Shown: positions 37,436 to 59,995 of the stretch, one piece after another | Position numbering within the stretch: position 1 is the first letter of the stretch | Layout: the number at the start of each line of letters is the position of its first letter | Made by a program: the position numbers and the translations under genes | Notes under the pieces: model-generated | What the model saw: the letters and a program-made list of their open reading frames with translations, nothing else | Told to the model about the DNA's origin: nothing | Databases searched by the model: none | Origin: Salvia splendens | Lineage: Eukaryota; Streptophyta; Magnoliopsida; Lamiales; Lamiaceae | DNA: 64,000 bases | Assembly: GCF_004379255.2 (NCBI RefSeq) | Contig: NC_056033.1 | Coordinates: forward strand, 37,784,719 to 37,848,718 | Direction: 5' to 3'

Positions 37436-38038
37436 TGTTAAGAGAAGACTCCCTCAACGCGGATTCGTCGGCGACGAGCAGTCGACGACGGGATGGATAA
37501 CGTGGACGTCACGGGCTTGCCCCGCGATCAGCTCCAATATTAGGGTTGACGGAAAGTAAAACAACGAGAAGTAGGAAAAATATGTTATTTCTTGATGAAC
37601 AATTCATAACACAATCCCCTTTTATAATCTAAGGACCCTAGATGATTCGACTCTCTTTTGCGATCCGGGAAAGAATCACCAAGAAAACCCGGAAAGGAGC
37701 TTATTGGGCTCGACTCTAAACTTTAATTAAATCGGTCCAAATAATGAAATAGCAACATCCAAAATAAATACTAATATTAAAGAAAGCAAAATAACTCTCC
37801 ACGTCTGAATCTTCAACGCTTATTCCGTGCGACCACGAAGTCTCCATACTTCACTGGAGGTCTCGACTCCCGTCGTGGCCGGTCGCTCCTGCTCGGCACT
37901 GCCGCTGGCGCTCTTTCTTCCCCTGCCGTTTCAAACACCAACTGATTCTCCTCTGCTCTCGGTACCTCGCAGCCTTCCTCCCGTCTCACTTCGTCCCCTT
38001 GCGCTTCTGTGATTGTTGTCGGGTGTGTTCCCGTATCA
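37436..38038 (-). repeat. 5' LTR of the Ty3 element
   Basis: 603 bp, same termini as the 3' LTR and followed by the second GGTTG. Carries the pol C-terminal coding segment as a by-product of the pol/LTR overlap, which explains the duplicated short open frames here (Asn-Lys-Arg end instead of Lys-Lys-Arg). Confidence 0.92.
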
Positions 38039-38043
38039 GGTTG

Positions 38044-39299
38044 GCTTTCGTGTGAAGTCAATAGTCACTCAACCAGTCATTGGATTCCTTCGGTTCCACA
38101 TTTCCACCTAAACTTATGCACTTTGCGTTTTACACCTATTTTCTACACAATCCTCAATAAAATGTCGAATTACCAAAATAAAGGAATATAGACATTATCA
38201 AGCTCAATTCAAGCAATATATGATCAAAACCAAACAAGTCTATAAAACCAGGGAAAATTCATGCGGATCAACCACCTGGATTTTTGAAAGGTTAGACAAC
38301 TTTTTCTATATAAAAAAAAAACTTTAATAGTCTTAAAAATCATAAACTTTAGGTCATTTTTTTTATATTTTTCATGAATTTTAAAAGTGGCCTACAAAAT
38401 AAAGTAGAGCCAGCCACCTAGGTTCAATTTACCCTGAAAAATAATACTACTCCACTACTATTGAATTGTTTCAGGAAAATTGCACTATATATATACTAGT
38501 AATTTTATAGAACACTTTTAGAATTCGTGGAAAATAATATCATAGGCCCAAACTTAATGATTTGTAAGACTTATTATCCCTAACAAAAATTAGCAATCGA
38601 TCGCATTATGTCTTTTTTTCGCAGAGGGTGATAATTGATACTAATATACATAAAATTTGCATACCTGTCAGCAACTACATCATGGAAAACGACTCCTCCG
38701 AAAGAATTGCTCGTACAGATATACTTCTTTAGGTTTTTTGGATCTTCAAAGAGATGTATATATAATATCTATGCCTTTGATATTCCTAAAAGATAATCAC
38801 GAATGCCTAAAAACAATCACCACAGTTGGTCAAAAGTTAATTACAAACTGTTAAGTGAAAATAAAAAAGACTCTTCCGAAATTCACTTCACGTCCTCACG
38901 TGACTGATGAAGACGACATTCCAAAAGACACTCGCAGTCGGCAGACATACAATTGAATTAAGTAGTATACTATATATATTTTGAGGGGATATATATTAAA
39001 AATACTGGTGTTTATGTATATACAAGGAGGGTTTTCGGTGTGTCTTCTCCCCTAATATCACTATCTTCGCCGATTACAACCTTACAATCATTCACGTCTC
39101 TATACTATACTATCAAGGGAGGCGGTTTGCTTTGCACTTTGTTTTACTTTCCTTCACTCTCACACACACACTGATTCATCTATATAAAAAAGGAAAACAG
39201 AAAAGAGAAAGTTTCTACTTTCTCAACCACATATTTTGCAATCACTTCTCCAACTCTCGCAAGGGAGGAAAAGGGCAGGAGAGAGAGAGAGAGAGAGAG
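38044..39299. other. Upstream region of the ABCC transporter gene
   Basis: No coding region. The last part is a pyrimidine- and GA-rich leader (CACACACACACTG, CTCTCGCAAGGGAGG) before the ATG at 39300. An ACGTCCTCACGTGACTG phrase near 38890 contains CACGTG, a G-box core, but its link to this gene is not established. Confidence 0.45.

Positions 39300-39300
<1 letters not shown>
39279..39300 (+). repeat. (GA)11 tract ending in the start codon of the ABCC gene
   Basis: Uninterrupted GA repeat; its last A is the first base of the ATG. GA tracts near starts bind BBR/BPC factors in plants. Confidence 0.85.
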
Positions 39301-46041
<6,741 letters not shown>

Positions 46042-46430
46042 CTTGTGACGCATACATTTATTGGCGTCTCCATTAAACACCAAGGTTGCAGATTACAAAA
46101 TTCTGGATCAGCTAAAACGCCTAGTAATCCTACCATCACAAATCCATGGCACCAACTTATTAGCTCAAACATTCCACCAAGATGTAGTAATGTCTGATAA
46201 CAAGAAGGAATAAAATTCACTATGATTCAGTATTCTTATTCTCATCAATGAACTGAAGATAATGCAATCGAAGTTGCACCAAATGATTCAAATAAAAAAT
46301 TGTGCAAAGTTTAGATGTCTGTTGCAGTTGTTAAAATTGAAGTAGTGCGACTTCAGTTAGAGGAGTGCGATTTACAAAAAACAAAAACTGAGAGAAAAAG
46401 GAAATGATAGAAAAGGTTACGTAGCAAACA

Positions 46431-47835
46431 ATGGCGGTGGTGATGGCAGCAGCATGGTTATCCACCGTCAGATCGGAAGCCACGAGTGCGGGCAACGGTG
46501 CAGCAGCTCCAGAGAACCGGAAGCCGGCGTCGGCGAGGTCTCTTCTATCGGTGTCGAAGCCTACTTGGATCGTCAGAACCGAGGCACGTATTTCCTCAAT
46601 GTTACTCGTTTTGCCGTCGTTTCAATTTGTTGATCGTACAACGAAGTATTACTAGAAGATTTAAGTAGGCACCATAAATTTGATATAGACTCTTATAGAG
46701 TAATTTTAGGTTTCGAGTGGCAACGAAGATTTGTAGTGTGTTTGGAGCTACTAGTGTCTCTGCTGAATCAATTTTTTCCATGATATATGTGAATTGTTTT
46801 TATTTATGATATTCTTTTGCTACCCAAAGCTATATCAATTGGAATTAGTTAGCTGAAGCTTTTGCTGTTCTTATCATGGAATCCGTTGATATCTGCTTTG
46901 TATCAATGCCTCAAAACTACTCAAACTACACTTATGTTTCTCGAGTTTAGGTTTGTATTTTCATAAATAGCAACTATTCATGTAACGTATAAACCATGAT
47001 CGCAACAAACTTTGTAGCCTCTGGCGCATCGCCTCGTCCTCTCTTGGAGTGTGGACGCCGCCTATTCAGTTTGTACTTCTTTTTAATATCTTCATTTTTG
47101 AATTAACTGTTCATACTTCATAGTTCCTGATGTTGGAAATGTACATGAAAATGTAGTTCATGTATCAAAAGAAACTAGTAGTTGTGTGTAATGAGGTGTG
47201 ATACATGGAATAAAGTCTACGTTTCTCCTGGTTATTCTTTTGGCTGTTGATGATTATTGTAGTCAAATGTTCGGAAAGAACGCATAGCACCACCGGTCCC
47301 ACCCTGTGTTGTGTGTAGAGGATGTGGTAGAGTTGATTGCTACAACTGCAATGGAAGAGGTGCATCTCTCTGCATCACTCTGTAATTTTCTTGTTTCTTC
47401 TGTTTAACAAATTGCTTCTCATTTCATGTGCTACCTCGATTACCTTCTCTATATCCCGAGCACATTGTTCACTGTGATTAGTTGCTGGTACAGGACGGAC
47501 AAATCAGATTGAACTGGCAATGCATCCTAAAGGAGAATGGCCAAAATGGTAAGGTGATAAACCTCCAATATGAAAAGCAAAATCTGGGGTTGAGATCTGA
47601 TGAAAATGTCGTTAATAGGTGCAGGAGCTGCGGCGGCAGTGGTCTTGCTTACTGTGCGCGGTGTTTGGGGACTGGAGAGTACAGGTATATAATGGGATTT
47701 CAGTTCATGAACAAAGATGATGGTGATCCACCCAAAGATAACCCAAGGAATCATCGCCGGAGTTCTCATACATTCTCTGACCTCTTACTGAATGATGAGC
47801 ATACTGATTCGGATGCTGGAAACTCAATATTGTGA
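46431..47835 (+). CDS. DnaJ-type zinc-finger protein, BSD2-like, probably plastid
   Basis: Four exons: 46431-46583, 47263-47359, 47494-47548 and 47619-47835, 173 residues. After an Ala/Ser-rich, acid-poor N-terminus resembling a transit peptide (about 45 residues) come four cysteine pairs in the DnaJ cysteine-rich pattern: CVVCRGCGRVDC, CYNCNGRGR, CRSCGGSG and CARCLGTGEYRY. There is no J domain, so it belongs with the DnaJ-zinc-finger-only proteins that act as thiol/zinc chaperones in chloroplasts (BSD2 aids Rubisco assembly); its own client is unknown. Intron 1 needs a GC donor (CCGAG/GCACGT) to join ...VRTE to SNVRKER, the junction I expect for this family; a GT site four bases later would break frame. 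The C-terminus is polar and acidic. Starts 390 bp after the ABCC stop, same strand. Confidence 0.82.
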
Positions 47836-49571
47836 TAGGCTATACACTCTCTGCTTCTTGTTACTAGTGTTTGAACTTAGTTGTACATAGTCATTTCATA
47901 ATTGTATCTTTCATCTGCTTAGGTTCATTTAGATTGTATTCTGATCTTTGTTGTTGGCTTATCTAGCTGATACATGTTTTACATTTTGAATTTTGTTTTG
48001 TGAATAGATTAGATATGTGTGGTCATGTATGTGAAGTCCACAAATTTGGAGGGAATCATTGGGAGGGAGGGATATATAAGGGCATCTGAAACGAGAGAGG
48101 GATGCGTTGCAAGCGTCCCGTACCCCTGCGTGTTACTTGGCCGATGGACGAAGGCGGGGTTAGGGGTTTTTACTTTATGTACTTATAACTATTCTTACAT
48201 GGGATATTATTCCCACTGGGTCTTCTTACAAGTTTATTTTTAAGTGTAAGATCCAGCCAAAAGTAAAAGCAATATTGGTACTGTTTCAAATAAGGATGGC
48301 GCATGAAAAACAAAGATGTGTACTTCCTCTTGGTTTACACTTGAAAGAACATCACATCTTTTACATTAAAAACATAAGCACTTTACCTCAAATCAAACAC
48401 CTTATATACCAAACAAGAGGATCATGTCAGCATAAGGTTTTTCCTCTAGGTTCAATAATATAGAAGGTCTAGTTTGAGTTACTATCTACTGTGGATGTAC
48501 TGCTTCTGTTCACATTGTGTATAAAGTTCTGAATGATTATAACTGTCTAGTATACTGCCATCTTAATTTCATATGTATGAAAGAAGATTTCCTCTCTCAA
48601 TCAATCCAAGTAAGAGGTTGGTTGCTTACAATTTAGAAGAATATAACTAGACTTCTTACCTGGCAAGGTCTTAAAAATAGACAAGCTGCAGAAAATGATG
48701 AAAACAGAATAACATAAGAAATTGTCTCTAAAAGGTATTTGCAAGAAAAGTTAAATGAGTAAGAAATTTGAATTGGACAAATGCATTAGCTAAAGACAGC
48801 TTCAATAAGATAAGTTCCTATTTAGTATCAACATAAAATACTCGACTCGGCACAGAAGCATAGAAGAAGATGGTTGCCAAAATAGTATAAAATCTACATT
48901 TGCAGTTTGAAGAAGTCTACATCTACATTTCAAAGACAAAAGATTCAGACATCATTATTTTTCAAATATTATTGTTTACTTCATCCACAGATTCACTGTA
49001 CTCAATCACATATAGAGATGTTGCATAAAAGCTACCAAATGACTATTACAAACTCAGTTTCAATTATCAAGGTTTTGCAGGGTGACTTGGGTAGAAAAAC
49101 TTTTAGCATAACATGGAAATGGAGAATTAGAATCATTCCAAACCTTTCCTTACTTTTGATTCTCAAGAAGTGCGATATAACATGCACAATATTTTAAGTT
49201 AAACTGGTTTGTTTCTATTCTTAAAGAATTTAAAACGGAAGGAGTTCAAGGGGCAGTGTTCTTCTCTAATATGAGATTAGATGAAATCCCAGGAGTGTCC
49301 ACCTGTAGAAAATATTAACAAGATGTGGCATATGTTGAAGTCATATGTCTTCTAGCACTTATTTCCCATCCACAAATTAAAATTTGTAGTTCCTCTCCTA
49401 ACTGGGCTCTCGGCCAAACCATGTGATTTTTTAAGCTCCAAAAGAAATCTGGCCAAATTATATCCTCTCAAACTAACAGTAGCAAAGGTTTGAGAACGAG
49501 CTTTTCTCTTTCTTGACGTACAGAATAAATCAGTAGAAGCAGGAAGCAAATGATTTCTCATATTCAAGTAC
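47836..49571. other. Intergenic, no gene seen
   Basis: AT-rich. The open frame at 49352-49720 (minus) only starts with a real exon (see the NDUFAF3-like pseudogene); its remaining part matches nothing I know. Near 48080-48170 there is a GC-richer island starting AAGGGCATCTGAAACGAGAG, perhaps a Harbinger MITE end, but no second end was found. Confidence 0.4.
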
Positions 49572-50789
49572 CTTTCAGCAGTGATATCTGAGAACTTCTT
49601 GGGTGTCCAAGACATCAATAAATTTCCTACACAAAGTATGCTACCTTCATACCTAACTCCATTTACTTTGAACCCTGTGTCATCAAACCTGCCAAAAGAA
49701 GAGAATACAAGTTGGAACAAGTGTATTCAGGATATACTTAAAAGCATGTTCAGCAGGGTTATATTATCCACATAAACGTCATTAATATTGCTGAAAAGGA
49801 TTAATCCAGTTGTGCCTCTACCTGTGAGTGTTTCTAGAAAAATATCCCCAACTTAAGTTTTCTCTTAAAAAACCCCACAACAAGGTTTGGTTTATGTCCC
49901 CCTTGACATAATCAGGTGATGGAACAATAAGTCAGCTCAATGGATCAGAAAATGCTAAAAGTTGGAGCCGCGAATAAGGATTAACCCTATCAGAAATAAG
50001 ATGATATATGTACACACCATGACACCAAGGAAATCCTAGTATTAGACTATTAGTGAAGTCATGGGTCAGTATGTTAACCATCCAACACATAATGAACTAC
50101 AAATCCACTGTGTGCTACCCTTGCCTCAAAGTATAGTCAGGATGATGTTTAAACATAAAAGTCCAATATATGTAAAATCATACATTTACCGCACGAGTGA
50201 ACTATAATATCGAATATATAAATAGTGAAAACTGAAAAGCAAATGAACAAGCTTTCCATCTCTCGAATACTCTCACGCACGTTATCACAAAAACTGTGTT
50301 ATTAAGTTAAAATGTATTCCCATTCCAAGTAGCAAGAAATATAATGCACTCCTACAGCAGCAATTTCAACATATTCACATGCTGAATCTACATGTCAATA
50401 TGTCATGATGTACCAATAAGTTTTTGTATCTGCACACATTGAAGCACTCATATTGATCATAAATAGAGAAGAAATAAACTCAAGACTCATTCTATATTCA
50501 ACAAATTAAATGTACTATCTCGAATAACGAAAAGTTGAAGGCGATCTTCGAGTTTTTAGGGTCCCAACTACGGAAATTGACTTGCACAATACCAATTCTA
50601 GTATGTGAAGAAAGAGAATGAGTGGACAGAGAGCTGATTACTCTTGGAAACGGAGCTGGTCTTCGGGGACTTGAGTGATAATATTAATCTGATCGTAGAG
50701 AGAGAAAGCTCTTCTAAGCGACGGCAAAGCCGTGGCGGCGCCTCTTTCCGAAGCGCTCGCATTAGCGCCGGTAGGGCCACCGCCGCCAT
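49572..50789 (-). pseudogene. NDUFAF3-like (mitochondrial complex I assembly factor) pseudogene, 3' truncated
   Basis: Two exons of the family can be read on the minus strand: exon 1 at 50642-50789 and exon 2 at 49572-49688, with a proper junction that joins RFQ-E-FDDTGF. Exon 1 starts MAAVALPALMRALRKEAP, then the frame must change to PSLRRAFSLYDQINII and VPEDQLRFQ, so there is an indel between residues about 18 and 25. Exon 2 reads TGFKVNGVRYEGSILCVGNL and SWTPKKFSDITAE and ends at a good donor. The following exons (normally SLSIFQVVRPIPE, then LGCG) could not be found downstream. In plants this protein helps build respiratory complex I. Either a truncated duplicate or a gene with sequencing errors; I favour a pseudogene. 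Confidence 0.65.
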
Positions 50790-51465
50790 CTCTTCTGCTG
50801 GCCGCCGGTGGTTGCTGTTTTTCTTTACAAATTTTTAATAACAATTAAAATGCTTGTGAGCATTTGGTTTTACTAAATTTAATAAAAAATCATCAATTTT
50901 GCATTAAAATCAATTACAGTTTTCAATAAGAATTTTTTAAAGCTCAACAACCATTCAATAACAATAAAATTTGATACTACTGTCTCGTGTATTTTTCATC
51001 ATTCACTGTATTTTCTTGAATTTCATAAACAAAGGAACATGTCTTACACCCGATTACGTACACGATATTACACCACAATCGAGGGGGAAAAAGGAAATTG
51101 CTTAGTTTTTCCTTCTCAATACAAACCTTGAAAATTCATACAAAACGAGGGTCGCGACAAATAGCATCATACGATAAAGGGTCGGGAAAAATCTCGACAG
51201 AATGACTGCCCATTCTTGGCCGGGGAAAAGGTGGGTGTGTGTATGTGTGCGAGAAAGAGTGCATACAAAAACATACGATCTGTATTTGCAAACCTTAACC
51301 TATATTAACATTCACTCCCATCAATAAACAACCCTAATAAAATATTTATACATTTCTCTTTTTTGTGTATGAAGCTAATTCAACTACACCAAACAGTATG
51401 TTACTCACTCTCACTCTCACCTCATTCAATCATGCAGCTGCTGCGGTTGATTTTTCGAACATGGT
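50790..51465. other. Spacer between the NDUFAF3-like fragment and the BSK gene
   Basis: Both flanking genes are on the minus strand, so this is the upstream side of the fragment and the 3' untranslated side of the BSK gene. AT-rich, with a GTGTGTGTATGTGTGCGAGA tract at about 51234. No ORF. Confidence 0.45.
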
Positions 51466-56169
<4,704 letters not shown>

Positions 56170-56489
56170 CTCGAAGGTTTAGATGCTCACATTAACACAC
56201 TTGACACGCACTCAGTGTGTGTATCTTGATTTTAAATATGCTTGTGAGTGTGAAGCTGAAAGTGTCCTGAGCTTTAAACCTTGATGGGCTTCGCGAAAGA
56301 AGGCGAAAAAATCGGTCTTGATGAGTTGGAGGGGAAAAGAGCTGCAGAGAGTGTGTGGTGTGTGTGTTTGGGGGCGGGGAGCTCGGGAAGAGGTCATTGG
56401 AGCACTGTGAGTGGGGAAGTGGTTGTCACGTGATAACTCGATGATTGGCACGTGATGAGAGAGAAAGAGATGTGATCACATATGGCTGG
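56170..56489. other. Leader and promoter side of the BSK gene
   Basis: Minus-strand leader with TGTGTGTGTTTGGGGGCGGGG-type tracts and two CACGTGA/TCACGTG phrases near 56427-56453 (G-box cores) on the upstream side. No ORF of note. Confidence 0.45.
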
Positions 56490-56492
56490 TAA

Positions 56493-57153
56493 GGGCAATC
56501 TCCGGTAATAGCCCAGCCACAAACTCCTTCTGCCAGATCATCAGCACTAAAAATTCTCCTGTCACATCATCAGGACAAGCAAATAGTCCATCAATAGCCT
56601 AGCCACATCACCCCTAATTATATAAAACAAATAATTGATAATCACACAAGATACGGAATTAAAAGTACGACACAGATACGAGAAAATTCTATAATATTAT
56701 TTCAATTTAAAAAAAGTACAATAAAAAAATACATTAATTTTAAAAAAATTACATTATTTAAAAAAAACACGACCTCCGCCTCACTCCTCGTCTCCGTCGC
56801 CCCACTCGCCCCCGTCACCGTCGCCGCCGCCTCCGTATCCGCCTGAACCCCCGGTGCCCCCCGGATCTCAAATCGTCACGCATGCTCACGAGCATTGCGT
56901 GAAGAAAATGACGTGCAAATTGCGTTTATATAGTGTTTCAAAAATGACGTGCAAATCGCATATATATAGTGTTTCGAAAATTTTAATTCGCTCGTCGAAT
57001 GCTCGCCGGTCCTGAGCCTGCAATGTCGGCGAGCGCTCACGAATCGGCCAGCACTAGCCGATTTTTTCGCCGAAATGGCGCTCACCGGTTCCAACGGTTC
57101 GGCGAGCGCCGGAAATCGGCTAGCCGGTCCGCTCGCCGCCATTGGAGATGCTC
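56493..57153. mobile_element. PIF/Harbinger deletion derivative, 661 bp
   Basis: Ends GGGCAATCTCCGGTAAT (56493) and, inverted, GCCATTGGAGATGCTC (57153), with TAA on each side (56490-56492, 57154-57156). At about 56770-56850 the minus strand still reads a Gly/Asp-rich tail (GYGGGGDGDGGEWGDGDEE, then stop), the kind of C-terminus element proteins have, so it is probably a cut-down autonomous copy. The right side carries GAGCG(C)TC/CGGCGAGC subterminal repeats. Confidence 0.7.
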
Positions 57154-57211
57154 TAAAAGTGCACCAAGGTCAAAAGGAAATAAACGTGCACGAAGGTAAG
57201 GGTTTCACTTA

Positions 57212-57625
57212 GAGCATCCGCAATGACGGATTTTCCGGCGGACGTCCGACCGGAATGTTGGGTGTCCGCGCGGGACGTCCGCCATTAAACGTGAGAGGGG
57301 CGGATGCGGATGTCCGCTGCGGACACCGCATATTCGCGCGGGACGTCTGCCATTACGGTGCCACGACGGACTTCCCGATTTTTTAATGTTTTTAAAAAAA
57401 TAATTATGTATGTTTTTTGTTTTAAATAAAGTGGTTGCATTTTCTCCGTATTCGTGTCGAAATTTTAATTTCGTAAATTGTTTAATTTTGTGAATTTTTA
57501 TTATTATGGATGTTCATCGGGATGTCCGTCATTGTGCAGTGGGATGTCCTTACGACGTGGCGTGAGGTGTTTTTGGGAAGTCCGTCGGGATGTCCGTCGG
57601 GATGTCCACACCATTGCGGATGCTC
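57212..57625. mobile_element. PIF/Harbinger-type MITE, 414 bp
   Basis: Ends GAGCATCCGCAATGACGG and, inverted, CCATTGCGGATGCTC, with TTA on both sides (57209-57211, 57626-57628). Shares the GGACGTCC and GGGATGTCC subterminal motifs, and a central CGTGTCGAAATTTTAATT stretch, with the copy at 14150-14800, so it is the same family. Confidence 0.8.
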
Positions 57626-57698
57626 TTAGGGCAGTCACAACTCAACGGAAACGAGGGGCGCTCGAGTGAGCATTTGTTCTATTGCATTATTTTTTTCT

Positions 57699-58988
57699 GA
57701 GTGAAGGCAAAAATTGATCTTGAATATATGTTCATTTTATGATTTTGGTCCTAGACTTTATCTTTGAATTTTTTGATCTTATACGAATCACAATTGGTTC
57801 TCCGTTAACAATTCCATTAATATTTAATTATTTAATAATCAAAACCAAAACCAAAACCTTCTTCTTCATGCAAATCTCCAATAAACTCCTCTTTCCTTTT
57901 CCCACAATAAGCTCGAGATTCTCCAAAAAAATCCTCCAACAGCCCGCTTCTACTCCTCTCCGCCGCCTCAAACTCCTCCGCCGCGTCACTCGACGACGCC
58001 GCCGGAGTCAAGACCGTTACCGCCGGAGTAAACTGGGGCAGATGAATTATCTCTCAAACAATCAGCTTTCCGGACCGTTACCGTTTTCCCTATCCAATTT
58101 CTCATCCCTCCAAATCCTATTGCTCGGCGGCAACAACTTCTCCGGCCCATACCGCCTTCTGTCGGAGAGCTGCATCAGGCGGTGAAGATTGATCTAAGCG
58201 GAAACTCTCTCACGGGAGAAATCCCTCATGAAATAGGAGAATGTCTACATCTCAACTACCTGGACTTGAGCAAGAACAACCTCGTCGGCCCAATCCTGCC
58301 GTAGATATCCAACCTCCGAATCCTCAACTACCTAAATGTATCACGGAACCATCTGACAGAAACAATACCCTTATCCATCGGCTCCATGAAGAGCCTCATC
58401 ACCGCCGACTTCTCCTTCAACGACCTCTCGGACAGGCTGCCGGAGACAGGGCAGTTCTCGGTGTTCAACGCCACCTCCTATGCGGGCAACCCCAAGCTTT
58501 GTGGTAAAAAAAAACCCAAGCTTTGTGGCTCAACAGTGAACAACCCCTGCAATGCCACCGGTGGCGCCGCTGCGAAATCGCACAACGCGTTCAAGCTGGT
58601 GTTCGCAGTGGGGCTATTGGTGTGCTCGCTAGTGTTCACGACGGCGGCCATCGCCAAGGCCAGGTCATTCAAGAGGGGCAGCGGGTCGGATTCGTGGAAG
58701 ACGACGGCTCCGCATGAAGAAGAAGAAGGTGGTTTTGGTTTGGGGTTAATTATTTTATTTAGAATAAATAATTAAGGATATAATTAGGGAGTAAAAAGTT
58801 ATAATTAACCGTTTAATTTGGTCAAAATCGGATTAAACCCGTTGACCGTTAAAAACTAACAGAACAGTTAGTGTAGGACCGATTGTGATTCGAATTAAAA
58901 TGTTCAGGATGCAAAAATTCAAAATACAAAGCATAGGACCAAAATCGTAAAATGAACATATGTTCATGACCAATTTTAGCTTTTACTC
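57699..58988 (+). mobile_element. Pack-MULE-like element with captured LRR receptor-kinase exons
   Basis: Left arm from GAGTGAAGGCAAAAATTGATC (57699) through TGTTCATTTTATGATTTTGGTCC..; right arm, inverted, GAGTAAAAGCTAAAATTGGTC (58988) through the same phrases, about 100 bp of clear likeness, with the right arm continuing to about 58795. The flanks are T-rich, so a 9-bp duplication cannot be judged. Inside is host-gene sequence, no transposase. A second element with the same ends is at 62574-63148. Confidence 0.7.
58041..58745 (+). pseudogene. LRR receptor kinase (BAM/CLAVATA1-type) fragment, no kinase domain
   Basis: Reads as the last leucine-rich repeats and membrane segment of a class XI LRR receptor kinase. 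NYLSNNQLSGPLP and LQILLLGGNNFSGP are followed by a one-base shift near 58146, then VKIDLSGNSLTGEIP, LHLNYLDLSKNNLVGPI, TAG at 58302-58304, then RILNYLNVSRNHLTETIP, DFSFNDLSDRLPETGQF, a GNPKLCG cap motif, and the hydrophobic LVFAVGLLVCSLVFTTAAIAKA, ending in SDSWKTTAP where the kinase should begin. LCGKKKPKLCG reflects a 24-bp duplication with an A-run. The sequence at 57860-58035 is Arg/Leu-rich and may be another captured piece. BAM family by eye. Confidence 0.7.
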
Positions 58989-59289
58989 TTTTTTTTGTTT
59001 ACATAAACTTATTTATTTCTTCATTTTATAAATACTCATTTTTCTCTTGTATTTCATTTCACCTCAATTTATTTTTAACGACTTTTCGCTTTTCATTTGT
59101 TCATACAAGAAAAATAAATCTTAACAATGTATTCACTCTCGAACCAAAGAGTGTTAGTAATACTTAGTAGTAGGAGTATATTATTTTGACGCTTTGATAT
59201 AATCAATCTAAAGACATGTCAAAGCTTCTTACATGCCACATTCCCCACAGTTCAAGTCCACACGCATTCAACTCTAGTCCAATTGGACT

Positions 59290-59995
59290 GTGGAGGAGCC
59301 ATCATGGCGACGGCGACATAGAAAACATGGAAGAGCTCGAATGATACAATGCGACGACGAAATATTTCATCGAGGAGATAAAGGCAATGGTGAAACTCTC
59401 CAGAGATCGCATCATTGGCAACCAACAAAACTAATTAATAGAGTTTTCTGGAAGAAAACCCTCATCCATACAACTACAAAACGAAACCTCTAGGGGCACT
59501 CTTGTGAGATTGTCAACATCTCCAATAAGCATTGCGCTCAACTACAGTAACACATTTCGGAATTTGCCAAATATATCAAAAACTTGAAGAAAGTTTAGTC
59601 GAGCAAAGTGCGCGTGGATGATCTTTGAAAATAAATGCTTGAAATATTTTACAAGGATCAATCCAAGTAATTCAGATAAGAGGTGCTCGAAGTTGTTTGC
59701 CTCCGACGAATACTCAACTAGTAGTGACACTCACACCATCTCTACTCTTGAGTCAGGGAACTAACATCATCCCTACTCAACTATCACTTTTGAATCATAG
59801 TTGATTGATTGGTAAAAACTTATCAAGATGGGTGAAAGGGAAGGCGACGATCCTATAGATGATGCACCCAATAAATGGAAACGTTGAGTTGCCTAATGTT
59901 GCTCAGCATGTGCTGCTGCAAAGCGTTGTTCAAAGACACGTCCAAGATGAGTTGCGACCAATGGCAAAAGCACAAGTTTTGTTGACCAACTTGAA
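59290..59995 (+). pseudogene. Decayed Harbinger ORF1-like coding remnant (tentative)
   Basis: Several short frame pieces follow each other on the plus strand with stops between them, for example around VDDLEKMLEIFYKDQSK-like and HVQDELRPMAKAQ segments, in a layout that recalls the C-terminal half of ORF1/NAM-associated proteins. The likeness is weak and the pieces need several repairs. Its place inside a Harbinger-ended element supports the idea. It may instead be an unrelated gene relic. Confidence 0.25.

Larger units (their letters stand above)
33417..38038 (-). mobile_element. Young, gag-less Ty3 (chromovirus-type) LTR retrotransposon
   Basis: Complete at both ends: LTRs 33417-34005 and 37436-38038, flanked by the 5-bp duplication GGTTG (33412-33416 and 38039-38043). 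On the minus strand the order is 5' LTR, primer site, protease, reverse transcriptase, RNase H, integrase, chromodomain-like tail, polypurine tract, 3' LTR. Gag is missing: the protease core starts about 90 bp after the primer site. Total 4.6 kb. The LTRs differ by one base and one 14-bp indel as far as I can see, so insertion is recent. Confidence 0.93.

Noticed and set aside
33417..38038. Possible host chromodomain or integrase-derived gene
   Set aside because: LTRs, target duplication, primer site and polypurine tract show an ordinary recent retrotransposon.
37813..38061. 82-residue minus-strand ORF near the 5' LTR as a separate gene
   Set aside because: It is the LTR copy of the pol C-terminus.
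48060..48190. GC-richer island starting AAGGGCATCTGAAACG as a Harbinger MITE
   Set aside because: Only one end resembles a TIR; no matching inverted end or duplication found.
49352..49571. C-terminal half of the 122-residue ORF as an exon of the NDUFAF3-like gene
   Set aside because: The family match stops exactly at a good splice donor at 49572; the rest has no likeness to the family.
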